Shown here piece by piece: positions 36,803 through 45,204 of a stretch of DNA of 64,000 nucleotides. The stretch is from Rhizobium rhizoryzae (GTDB lineage Bacteria; Pseudomonadota; Alphaproteobacteria; Rhizobiales; Rhizobiaceae), in assembly GCF_011046895.1 (NCBI RefSeq), contig NZ_CP049250.1:1028501-1092500 (forward strand), in the 5' to 3' direction. The translations under genes were made by a program, and so were the position numbers. Positions within the stretch are counted from its first letter, which is position 1, and every line of letters begins with the position of its first letter. A model generated the notes under the pieces. It saw only the letters and a program-made list of their open reading frames with translations. It did not search any database and was not told the origin of the DNA.

Positions 36803-37228
36803 CTAGTCGTCAGGTTGCCTGGCATGCGCTGTCGCCTCTTGATCGTGCAGCCAGTTTGCGAGCGCTGAAATCATCATTAGCCGAAGGCTTCTGCCGCGGA
36901 CAAGCGCTTTGGTCATTGCCATGGTCTCTTCGGGAAAACCGATTTCTGTGACCAGTTCGGAAGGTCCGATCTTGCGATTTCGAAGGATGGCTTCGATACG
37001 GCTGACCGCAGAAGGAAGCAGGTAGCGGCCATCCGCTATCGGCTCCTGTTTCCTATCTCTCGGCATGAAGTTGCCAGCACTAAGGTTTGGACTATCGGAG
37101 AGTGTCCCCAATTCGCGGAGAAATTCAAGCCGCTCCTGCCTGCTGGCGCGATGCCAATGTTTGCGCAGCTTGTCCAGACGATTGGCTTTTTCCTTACGCG
37201 TCATAGTCCCACTCATGACATTGTTCAT
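36803..37228 (-). CDS. Hypothetical protein, 141 residues
   Basis: I do not recognise this protein. It is basic at the N-terminus (RKEKANRLDKLRKHWHRASR), has a central segment ADGRYLLPSAVSRIEAILRN and a C-terminal helix-rich part ending LRLMMISALANWLHDQEA. The arrangement (SELVTEIGFPEETMAMTKAL) could be a DNA- or RNA-binding helix-turn-helix, but no clear motif stands out. The start is uncertain among ATG at 37228, 37216 and 37204. It converges on the SdhAF4 gene (5 bp apart) and shares a divergent promoter region with the c-di-GMP gene. Confidence 0.6.
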   Translation of the reverse strand: MNNVMSGTMTRKEKANRLDKLRKHWHRASRQERLEFLRELGTLSDSPNLSAGNFMPRDRKQEPIADGRYLLPSAVSRIEAILRNRKIGPSELVTEIGFPEETMAMTKALVRGRSLRLMMISALANWLHDQEATAHARQPDD

Positions 37229-37342
37229 CCGCAGTCTGTCTCTGGCAGACTGTCGTGTCTTACGGACGTCCTGACCAATCGCGCCAGAACATTCAATTTC
37301 TCTTCAAAACAAGACGCTTATTCTGAGATCCGTTCCATGTGT

Positions 37343-37367
37343 CCCGCGTTAACACATACAACGCGGG
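37343..37367. repeat. Perfect inverted repeat in the divergent promoter region
   Basis: CCCGCGTT (37343-37350), a 9-base AT-rich loop, AACGCGGG (37360-37367), midway between the hypothetical gene at 37228 and the c-di-GMP gene at 37527. It lacks a strong T-run, so an operator is as likely as a terminator. Confidence 0.5.
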
Positions 37368-37526
37368 GATGAATGTATTGTTTTGATTTGGTTGCATATC
37401 TTGGTAGCGAAATCTTAACGGGTATCCGATCTAATGTCAGTGAATTGTCGAACTGTGTGTTCGAAAGCGCACGTGGATTTTTTTGTCGGCGTGCGACAAG
37501 CGCGCCGAAATGATATCGGAAACCTG

Positions 37527-39677
37527 ATGCCCCTCATTGTCATTCTCGATGATCAGGAGACCAATCGCCGAATTTTCGAGAGGCTTGCCTCGTCCATCGA
37601 AAGCGGCATGGTTATCCGTGTGTTTGGAGATCCGTCGCTCGCGCTGAAGGAGTTCGGTGAAGGGCTTGTGCCTGATCTGATCGTGACCGACTACAAAATG
37701 CCCGTCATGGACGGAGAAGGCTTCATTCGGGCGTTGCGCCTGCTTCCTGGCTTTTCTGAAATCCCGGTCATCGTCATTACGGTTTACGAAGAACGCAGCT
37801 TCCGCATGCGTGCGCTTGAGGCCGGCGCTACCGATTTTCTTCAAAGCCCGGTCGATCATCAGGAGTTCGTCACCCGCGCACGCAATCTCCTCAAACTGCG
37901 CAAACAGCAGTTACTGCTGGAATCCCGTGCAGAAGTTCTGGCTCAGGAACTCGCCAGCAGTGAAGAAAGCCGTGAAGCGGCTCTCCGCGATTCCAGCGAG
38001 AGACTGGCCCAGGTTATCGATACGGTTCCGGCCATGGTCAGCGCAAGCGATCTGGATGGTCGCATTCTGTTCGCCAATCACTTCGCCGGAAGTTTTTTCG
38101 GCTGCGATCCGGCTGACCTTGTAGGCAAAAGCAGCGACGCCCTGGTGGATCCGGATCTCATCGCTCCCAACCGGTTGCTGGATCGCAAGGTCATTCGAAG
38201 TGGCCAGCCCTTGATGAGTTTTGAGCGCCAACTGACCAACAGCTTTGGCGAAAAGCGTGTCTTCCTCACCACGAAGAGCCCGCTGCGTGATTCTCACGAC
38301 GCCATCATGGGCGTCGTGACAAGCGCACTCGATATCACGGATCGAAAGCGGGCCGACGAGCATCTGCTGCATGCCCTCCAGCATGATGCCGTTACAAGCC
38401 TGCCAAACCGCAATTTCTTCCAGGATCGACTGCGACGTGAAGTTGCGCGCGCACGCCGCGGCGATCGTGCTTTCGCCATCCATCTGGTGGATATTGACGA
38501 ATTCAAAAGCATCAATGATCTGCTTGGACACGAAGCCGGAGATGCCTACCTCCGGGAAGTGGCCAGCAGACTTTTGGCACTTGCCGGTCCTGACGATTTC
38601 GTCGCCCGGGTGGGGGCGGACGACTTTGGTTTTCTCCAATCGATTTCCGGCAACACTTTGCCGCCTGCCGATCTTGCAGATCGAATCGTCACGGCGCTCG
38701 GCGCGCCATTCGAGTTTGGAGGGAAGGACGCGGCCTGCGGTGCAAGCGTTGGTGTAACTCTCTATCCGTTCGACGCAACGGAGGACGAACGTCTCATGCA
38801 GAATGCCGAGCTTGCTCTTCAGCAGGCCAAGCAAAGGGGCGGGAATCAGTTCCGGCTGTTCGAAACGAACATGGCCGAGCGCACACGCAATCACGCGGCT
38901 CTGGACAGTCGCTTGCGCCTTGCCATCGACCGAAAGGAGTTCGAGCTTTACTATCAGCCGCAAGTCTCCTCAGCGACAGGCCAGATCATTGGGGCTGAAG
39001 CGCTCTTGCGGTGGAACAGTCCCGACAGGGGGATGGTGTCGCCAGGCGAATTCCTGCCGCGCGCCGAAGAAAACGGCATGATCGTTCCGATCAACGAATG
39101 GGTGCTGATGGAGGCGTGCCGTGAAGCCAAGTCCTGGCACCGAATGGGCCTTGGTCCCATCAAGATCGGCGTCAATCTTTCGCCTATCCAATTCCAGCGA
39201 GTCAATGTTTCGGCGCTGGTCGTCAAGGCGCTTTCTGCTACGCAACTCGATCCGCGTTGCCTTGATCTCGAGATCACGGAAAACATTGTGATGGAGGACA
39301 GCGAATCGGTGGTCGCCACCTTGCGACAGATCGCCGAGCTCGGAGCGACCATCTCTGTTGACGATTTCGGAACCGGCTATTCGTCCTTGAACTACATCAA
39401 GCAGTTTCCGCTCGACCGAATCAAGATCGACCAATGCTTCATTCGCAATATGATCGATAACCCGAGCGATCATGCGATCGTGCGGACAGTCGCCAATCTT
39501 GGACATAGTCTCGGCCTGACGGTTGTGGCGGAAGGGGTTGAAACCGAAGCGCAGGCAAATCTTCTTAAGGCAGACGGATGTGATGTCATGCAGGGCTATT
39601 TCTATGGAAAGCCTATGCCGGCAGCAGACTTCATCGCCATGGTGCGTGCCAGTCGCAAGCTCGAGTTGACGGCATGA
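37527..39677 (+). CDS. Response regulator with REC-PAS-GGDEF-EAL domains (c-di-GMP phosphodiesterase)
   Basis: A 716-residue regulator. REC domain at 4-120 with phospho-acceptor D55 (IVTDYKMPVMDG); PAS at about 165-285; GGDEF domain at about 300-460 whose signature is GADDF rather than GGDEF, so cyclase activity is doubtful and it may bind GTP as an effector; EAL domain from about 475 with intact EALLRW (E491), ENIVM, DDFGTGYSSLNY, KIDQCF and EGVET motifs, so an active phosphodiesterase is predicted. ATG 37527 starts exactly at the REC domain (MPLIVILDDQ); an upstream start at 37434 is possible but unconserved. It overlaps the downstream kinase gene by 4 bp (ATGA), so they are a likely two-component pair. 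Confidence 0.9.
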   Translation: MPLIVILDDQETNRRIFERLASSIESGMVIRVFGDPSLALKEFGEGLVPDLIVTDYKMPVMDGEGFIRALRLLPGFSEIPVIVITVYEERSFRMRALEAGATDFLQSPVDHQEFVTRARNLLKLRKQQLLLESRAEVLAQELASSEESREAALRDSSERLAQVIDTVPAMVSASDLDGRILFANHFAGSFFGCDPADLVGKSSDALVDPDLIAPNRLLDRKVIRSGQPLMSFERQLTNSFGEKRVFLTTKSPLRDSHDAIMGVVTSALDITDRKRADEHLLHALQHDAVTSLPNRNFFQDRLRREVARARRGDRAFAIHLVDIDEFKSINDLLGHEAGDAYLREVASRLLALAGPDDFVARVGADDFGFLQSISGNTLPPADLADRIVTALGAPFEFGGKDAACGASVGVTLYPFDATEDERLMQNAELALQQAKQRGGNQFRLFETNMAERTRNHAALDSRLRLAIDRKEFELYYQPQVSSATGQIIGAEALLRWNSPDRGMVSPGEFLPRAEENGMIVPINEWVLMEACREAKSWHRMGLGPIKIGVNLSPIQFQRVNVSALVVKALSATQLDPRCLDLEITENIVMEDSESVVATLRQIAELGATISVDDFGTGYSSLNYIKQFPLDRIKIDQCFIRNMIDNPSDHAIVRTVANLGHSLGLTVVAEGVETEAQANLLKADGCDVMQGYFYGKPMPAADFIAMVRASRKLELTA

Positions 39678-42169
39678 CCGGCCTGCGTCCCTATGATTTC
39701 GGCCGCCTTTTCAAACAGTCGATCTCGCAATCCGTCTATGACATGCGGGCCCTCCTGAAGCAGCGTCCTGACACCGAGCATGAACTAACCGCCAATCGAC
39801 TGCTGCTGTCGTCGACATTCCTGATCTATCTCGTGATATCGCACATGATGGGGTCGGATGCTGCAACGACTGCCTTGCAGATTGCCGCCGTTCCTGCGCT
39901 TGCCTTCGAGGCCATCGCCGGCGCGCTTTTTCTTCATTTGCTTGTTTCACCCGGCGTGTCCCATGTTCGCCGCCTTATCGGCATCGTTGCCGATCTGGGG
40001 TTGTTTTCCTTCGGGGTCCACATTAGTGGCGAGGCTGGCGCGGCTTTCATCCTGGTCTATTTCTGGGCCGTGTTGGGGAATGGTTTTCGCTTCGGTTTGA
40101 CATATCTGGCAATCGCGGCGGTCACGGCGCTTGTCTGCTTCGGCGTTGTCTACGCAAACACTCCGTTCTGGCAGAGCCAGCCGAGTGTTTCGATCGGCTT
40201 GGCAGCAGCACTGATCGTGATACCCGCCTATACCTCGAAGCTCATTCGTAAACTGTCAGAAGCCAAGCAGCAGGCCGAGGAGGCCAGCAGATCAAAAAGT
40301 CTGTTTCTGGCCAGCATGAGCCATGAGCTGCGCACGCCGCTCAATGCGATCATCGGCCTTGCGGATCTTCTTGTCTCTGCGCGCCTGAAAACTGAACAGC
40401 ATGAGATGGCGCGTGTTATCGGAGCTTCAGGGCGCTCGCTGCTGTCGCTGATCGAAACAGTTCTGGACTTTGCACGGATCGAATCCGGGCAAATGACGAT
40501 CAAGAGCGAGCCTATTGAACTATCCGCATTGCTGCGGGACGTCCGGGCCATGATCGGCGTCAGCGCAAGCAAGAAGGGATTGCGTGTTGCCATCCACATC
40601 CGGCCTGGTGCGCCACGTGCCGTCGTTGCCGATCGCCGCCATCTCGAGGAAGTCATCCTGAACCTTGCCAGCAATGCAGTAAAATTTACCGAGCACGGCT
40701 ATGTGCGGCTCGAGGTCGGGTTCCGCTCGGAAACGGATGAACGCGGCGATCTGCTGGTTGATGTGGCTGACACCGGCATCGGTATCGATCCGTCTGCCCA
40801 TGGGCGCATATTCGAGCGGTTCACGCAGGCTGATGGCAGTATCATGGACCGCTTTGGCGGAACCGGTCTCGGTCTTGCAATTGTTCGCCAACTCGTCCGA
40901 ACGATGGGCGGCGAAATATCCGTCTCCAGCGCTCTGGGTCGTGGCAGTGTCTTCTCATTCCATCTGCCGGTGGAGGTGGCTGAGCTTGAGGCGCCGCATG
41001 CATCCGAAGCGGCTCCCATACTCATATCGCAACGGCATCACGACGGTGCACTTATCGCCGGACTTTCACCGGTCACCAGCCTAGAGGCTGCCATAGCCCG
41101 CATACGTTCGCTTCAAGCGAACGGAATCTCGCGTCCCGCTGTACTGATCGATGCCGCCTTGACAGATCCGACAGCGGTCGAAGTCGCCCACGCGCTGCTG
41201 CAGCCAGGCACGGGGGAGGACGAGCCGGTTCTCGTTCTTCTCGTCGATCCCGTTTCGCCGGTTCCAGACTTCGACCGGAACCTGTTTGTCGCGGTCACCA
41301 ATGGCAGTGACATGGAACTGGCGAAGCATCTGGCCGGTTTGAGCGGAGCGCCATTGATTGTGGACGACCAGCCTGCCGCTACGGCCGGATACCGGATCCT
41401 GATTGCGGATGACAACAAGACCAATCAGATGGTCATCGCCAAAACGCTGGAGAGCGGTGGTCATAGCTTCGAGATCGCCGATAACGGTGAAGATGCCGTC
41501 GACCTGATGCTGAAGGGTGGTTTCGACCTCGTGCTGATGGACGTCAATATGCCCGTCATGAACGGTATCGAGGCGACAAAGTTCTATCGATTCGCATCCC
41601 TCGGAACGGTTGCGATCCCAATTGTTGGCTTTACAGCAGATGCGACCGGAGAGGCTCGACAAAGATGTCTCGATGCCGGCATGATGGAATGCCTTACGAA
41701 ACCAATCGAGCCAAAGCGGTTGCTTGCTGAAATTGATCGGCTGCTCGATGGCGCCATTCCTGTTGCACGTGAATCATCCGAGGAAACTGGCACAGATGCG
41801 GATTCCCCCTCTGCATCAGAGCAGCCGGTCATCGACAGCGGGACAACTGCTGCCTTGGCGCAGCTTGGTGGTGATGAATTCGTTGACGCTTTGCTGACGC
41901 AATTCGTGGACGATTCTGCCAATGCGATGAAGGCGCTCGCAAATGCCGTTGCAGAGGAAAATGTCGGAGAGTTCCGCAATTCTGCGCATGCCTTGCGCAG
42001 CGCCGCGGCGAATGTCGGCGCCATGCGCATCTATCAGATGTGTCTTGACTGGCGGGAGATCGCCGACCGCGAACTCAGTGAAAGCGGCGAAATCCACGTT
42101 CATGAATTGCATGAGGAAATCGATCGCTTCCGGCAGGAGCTGGATTCACGCAAGAGGCGCGCATCCTGA
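39674..42169 (+). CDS. RpfC-like hybrid sensor histidine kinase
   Basis: An 831-residue hybrid kinase. The N-terminal input domain (about 30-190) begins RPDTEHELTANRLLL and has five or six membrane helices with LGNGFRFGLTYLAI, resembling the DSF sensor RpfC. Then HisKA with phospho-H217 (SMSHELRTPLNAIIG), HATPase (NLASNAVKFTEHG, DTGIGI, GTGLGLAI), a receiver with D623 (VLMDVNMPVMNG) and a C-terminal HPt with H772 (SAHALRSAAANVGA). This TM-HK-REC-HPt order is that of RpfC. It would relay phosphate to the REC-EAL protein encoded just upstream. The ligand is inferred, not shown; an RpfF-family gene lies 12 bp away, convergent. Confidence 0.88.
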   Translation: MTGLRPYDFGRLFKQSISQSVYDMRALLKQRPDTEHELTANRLLLSSTFLIYLVISHMMGSDAATTALQIAAVPALAFEAIAGALFLHLLVSPGVSHVRRLIGIVADLGLFSFGVHISGEAGAAFILVYFWAVLGNGFRFGLTYLAIAAVTALVCFGVVYANTPFWQSQPSVSIGLAAALIVIPAYTSKLIRKLSEAKQQAEEASRSKSLFLASMSHELRTPLNAIIGLADLLVSARLKTEQHEMARVIGASGRSLLSLIETVLDFARIESGQMTIKSEPIELSALLRDVRAMIGVSASKKGLRVAIHIRPGAPRAVVADRRHLEEVILNLASNAVKFTEHGYVRLEVGFRSETDERGDLLVDVADTGIGIDPSAHGRIFERFTQADGSIMDRFGGTGLGLAIVRQLVRTMGGEISVSSALGRGSVFSFHLPVEVAELEAPHASEAAPILISQRHHDGALIAGLSPVTSLEAAIARIRSLQANGISRPAVLIDAALTDPTAVEVAHALLQPGTGEDEPVLVLLVDPVSPVPDFDRNLFVAVTNGSDMELAKHLAGLSGAPLIVDDQPAATAGYRILIADDNKTNQMVIAKTLESGGHSFEIADNGEDAVDLMLKGGFDLVLMDVNMPVMNGIEATKFYRFASLGTVAIPIVGFTADATGEARQRCLDAGMMECLTKPIEPKRLLAEIDRLLDGAIPVARESSEETGTDADSPSASEQPVIDSGTTAALAQLGGDEFVDALLTQFVDDSANAMKALANAVAEENVGEFRNSAHALRSAAANVGAMRIYQMCLDWREIADRELSESGEIHVHELHEEIDRFRQELDSRKRRAS

Positions 42170-42181
42170 CGAGGCGCAGGG

Positions 42182-43171
42182 TCAGGTCAAGCCAACCCGC
42201 TTGGCCTGAGCGGCTCGCAAACGCTCGATCTTTCGCAAATCCTGCTCATCCAGATTCATCGCGGCGTCCACCCACAGATCAACGACGTCTCGAAGCTCCT
42301 CATAGGTAAGCCCGTTGACCCGGCGTCCTACGTCCCGGATGGTCCGGTGAATGGCGTGCTTGCGGCTGTTGCGGGCAATGTAGTCCCGAACCGCCTCCTC
42401 GCCTTTTCCATCATCGACAACCAGTTCGACCAATCCCATTTGTTGCAGTTCTTCCGCGGTATAGACCTTGCCGCTGGTAATCATCCGCATCGCTCGGGCC
42501 GGATCCAGCTTGCGAGACAGGAAGCTGTAGGCTCCCATGCCCGGAAAGAGATTGAAGAGGATCTCGGGAAGACCGAACTTCGCAGAACGCTCCGCGATGA
42601 TGATATCCGATGAGAGCGCGACTTCGAAACCTCCGCCAAGCGCATCCCCCTGAACAAGGGATATCAGGATGATGGGGAGGCCCAGGCTGCTGGCGCACGA
42701 GTACATCAGATCGATGCAATCATGCGCATAACGGCGCAAACGCTCGCGGTCTTTCGAGCGGATGTGCTGCGCAAAATACCCAAGATCGCCGCCCAGATTG
42801 TAAATGCCTGGCAGGCCGGAGCCGCTGACCAAATAGAGCAGTTTTTGTTCCGCTGGCGTGCGATGATAAATGGACTGAACCGTGTTGCGGAAATCGATGA
42901 GATCGCTCAGCAGGCCTGGTGTGAAACTGGGCGCCGAGTGCGGTGTCATGTAGTACCACAGTGTCCGGTTCGCCGGATCGACCTTGATCTTGAGATTTTC
43001 CCACTCTCGGAGAGCGAAGCTGAGTTCCGGTGGCAAGCCTTCGCGGCGCTCTCGGAAATGTGTCGTATTGACACGTTTTTCGTCATCCAGTCCTTCCGGG
43101 ATTTGTCCCAAAACTGGATGACCCTTCATAAGTTGATAGGCCAGACGCTCGTAGTCCGTTACTTCCGCCAT
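42182..43171 (-). CDS. rpfF: RpfF-family enoyl-CoA hydratase/crotonase (putative DSF synthase)
   Basis: A 329-residue crotonase-fold enzyme of the RpfF subgroup, which makes cis-2-unsaturated fatty acid signals (DSF) from acyl-ACP. RpfF-specific motifs are present: IYNLGGDLGYF, LVQGDALGGGFEVALS, LPEILFNLFPGMGAYSF and a C-terminal WVDAAMNLDEQDLRKIERL. The two catalytic glutamates are E183 and E203, 20 residues apart as in the Xanthomonas enzyme (E141/E161). It is about 40 residues longer at the N-terminus. ATG 43171 follows GAGG at about 9 bp; ATG 43177 is the alternative. The longer frame to 43264 is not conserved. Convergent with the RpfC-like kinase. Product and function are inference. Confidence 0.85.
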   Translation of the reverse strand: MAEVTDYERLAYQLMKGHPVLGQIPEGLDDEKRVNTTHFRERREGLPPELSFALREWENLKIKVDPANRTLWYYMTPHSAPSFTPGLLSDLIDFRNTVQSIYHRTPAEQKLLYLVSGSGLPGIYNLGGDLGYFAQHIRSKDRERLRRYAHDCIDLMYSCASSLGLPIILISLVQGDALGGGFEVALSSDIIIAERSAKFGLPEILFNLFPGMGAYSFLSRKLDPARAMRMITSGKVYTAEELQQMGLVELVVDDGKGEEAVRDYIARNSRKHAIHRTIRDVGRRVNGLTYEELRDVVDLWVDAAMNLDEQDLRKIERLRAAQAKRVGLT

Positions 43172-43719
43172 GTGCATAACCCTCAGCCGCTTAGCCGACA
43201 CATTATCAGACCTACCGCATCTGCGAAGAGTTATTATTAATTTTTTGTTAAGTTTGGATAACAAACATGGTTAACGTTTAAGCTTCTCAGATTCTAATTC
43301 GAATGCTGTTTGAGGTGGTTAGATGATACCTGATTAACAGCGTCAACTATAGATCAAGTGCAGTTTAGAGGCGGTGCGTCGGTCGGGCGTCAGTTAGTAA
43401 TGGCGCAGATAGTTCCTGTCACACGCCCGGTTGATTTTCCTTACGGATCTCGAAAACGTCCGTGTCATCGAAAAATCAGGTACTTTCTGCCATTAACCCA
43501 GGAATGTCCCAAATTGAGCTTGATCCAAAAACTGCTCAGCACCTGGAGCCGTGCTTTCGAGAGGAGGACGCATTGTTTGTGTGATCGAAGACGATCCTTT
43601 CCAGCATTTCCGTCTTTGGCCCACTCGGAATTGGTAGCGGCCGCTCTAACTACTGCCTGAAGCTGCATCGAGGGATTTTGTCGTCCGTATGCAGATTTGA
43701 AATGCGCGGGAGGGTCAGC
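43172..43719. other. Intergenic region between rpfF and the APC permease gene
   Basis: About 550 bp without a convincing gene; the 100 aa frame at 43358-43660 looks non-coding. The part next to rpfF (43205-43330) is AT-rich, including ATTAATTTTTTGTTAAG-type runs, so a promoter is plausible. No clear -35/-10 pair, operator or terminator could be assigned with confidence. Confidence 0.5.
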
Positions 43720-45084
43720 ATGAAAGACGGCAAGATGGCGGAACACCTGGGCGAGACCCATGAACTCAAGCGGGTCATGGGGCCGGGCCTCCTGCTTCTC
43801 TTCATCGTGGGCGACATTCTTGGAACAGGCATATATGCGCTGACCGGACAGGTGGCTGCCGAAGTCGGAGGCGTGGTCTGGCTACCCTTTCTTGTCGCCT
43901 TCGGTGTCGCCTTGCTTACAGCATTCAGTTACCTGGAACTGGTCACGAAGTACCCGAAGGCCGCAGGTGCCGCCCTTTATACGCACAAGGCGTTCGGCAT
44001 TCATTTCCTCACCTTCCTTGTTGCGTTCGCAGTGATGTCTTCGGGCATCACGTCTGCTTCGACCGCTTCACGTGCGTTTGCAGCCAATTTCGTAGCTTCA
44101 ACCGGTCTTGCATCCGGCGGATTGACGATCACGCTTGTCGCACTCGCATTCATTGCCTTGGTCGCAGCCGTCAACTTCCGTGGCGTGGGCGAGAGCGTAA
44201 AGGTCAATGTCCTGCTCACCGTTGTTGAGTTGAGCGGATTGCTGATCATCATCGGCATCGGCTTCTGGGCAATCATGGGCGGGCAGGGCGATGTGTCTCG
44301 CGCGTTCACATTCCAGCCTGCTCAGGATCACGGCCTCTTCTGGTCTGTTATTGCCGGAACCACTCTGGCCTTCTTCGCCATGGTTGGGTTTGAGGATTCG
44401 GTCAACATGGCTGAAGAGTGCAAGGAGCCGAGCCGCATTTTCCCAAAGGTCTTGCTCGGTGGTTTGATCATAACCGGGGTCATCTATGTCCTGGTCGCGA
44501 TATCCGCCATCACCCTGGTTCCTGCAGCAGATCTTGGGGAAGGCGAGACGCCCTTGCTGAAGGTTGTTCAGGCGGGAGCACCGGGCTTTCCAATCAGCGT
44601 CTTTGGCATCATCACCATGTTCGCCGTTGCAAATTCTGCCTTGATCAACATGATGATGGCGAGTCGGCTGATCTATGGCATGGCCAGAGAAGGCGTTCTC
44701 CCGGCATTGCTCGGTCGTGTTCATGCCAAGCGACGCACGCCTTACATCGCGATTCTCTTCACAACATCGATCGCTGTGCTGCTGATTACTTTCGTTGGCG
44801 CCGTGCCTGCGCTTGGGGGAACGACTGCTCTGCTGCTTCTCTGTGTTTTTGCGATCGTCAACATCGCCGTGCTGGTCCTGCGCAAGGACAAAGTGGAACA
44901 CAAGCATTTTCGCACGCCGACAATCGTGCCTGTCCTTGGCGCGATCAGCTGCGTTTTTCTTGCTGGTCCATGGACGGGTCGTGATCCTATACAGTACGCA
45001 ATTGCCGGAGCTCTGATCGCTGTCGGGATCCTCTTCTGGTTCATAACTGTGCGGGTCATGAAAACAAGCGCGCAGCCGGCCTGA
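43720..45084 (+). CDS. APC-family amino acid permease
   Basis: A 454-residue inner membrane transporter with 12 helices. The family opening GPGLLLLFIVGDILGTGIYA (helix 1 with the GXGIY substrate loop) and GFEDSVNMAEECKEPSRIFP (helix 6 region) are typical of the APC superfamily. ATG 43720 follows GGGAGGG; upstream in-frame start codons are not supported. The substrate cannot be told. Downstream genes (minus strand) act in amino acid catabolism, so a related substrate is plausible. Confidence 0.9.
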   Translation: MKDGKMAEHLGETHELKRVMGPGLLLLFIVGDILGTGIYALTGQVAAEVGGVVWLPFLVAFGVALLTAFSYLELVTKYPKAAGAALYTHKAFGIHFLTFLVAFAVMSSGITSASTASRAFAANFVASTGLASGGLTITLVALAFIALVAAVNFRGVGESVKVNVLLTVVELSGLLIIIGIGFWAIMGGQGDVSRAFTFQPAQDHGLFWSVIAGTTLAFFAMVGFEDSVNMAEECKEPSRIFPKVLLGGLIITGVIYVLVAISAITLVPAADLGEGETPLLKVVQAGAPGFPISVFGIITMFAVANSALINMMMASRLIYGMAREGVLPALLGRVHAKRRTPYIAILFTTSIAVLLITFVGAVPALGGTTALLLLCVFAIVNIAVLVLRKDKVEHKHFRTPTIVPVLGAISCVFLAGPWTGRDPIQYAIAGALIAVGILFWFITVRVMKTSAQPA

Positions 45085-45149
45085 GACGGACCTTTAAAGC
45101 GTCGGGCGACTGATCGGGAACGGCCCGGCGCTCCAAATTCTTTGTTGAC

Positions 45150-45194
45150 GCATCGGTTGAGCGAAAAGCCGGTTTCCACTTTTTCGCCCGATGC
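45150..45194. repeat. Palindromic intergenic repeat, related to the one at 12695
   Basis: Outer arms GCATCGG (45150-45156) and CCGATGC (45188-45194); inner arms GCGAAAA and TTTTCGC with a ...CCGGTTTCCAC... core. Same nested layout and size as the element at 12695 but different sequence, and found in many rhizobial intergenic regions by recall. It lies in the gap between the permease and the P1 peptidase. Confidence 0.7.
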
Positions 45195-45204
45195 TCTTGT
45201 CAGG

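Noticed and set aside
43358..43660. 100-codon ORF in the rpfF-permease gap
   Set aside because: No ribosome binding site, amino acid composition unlike a protein, no motif.
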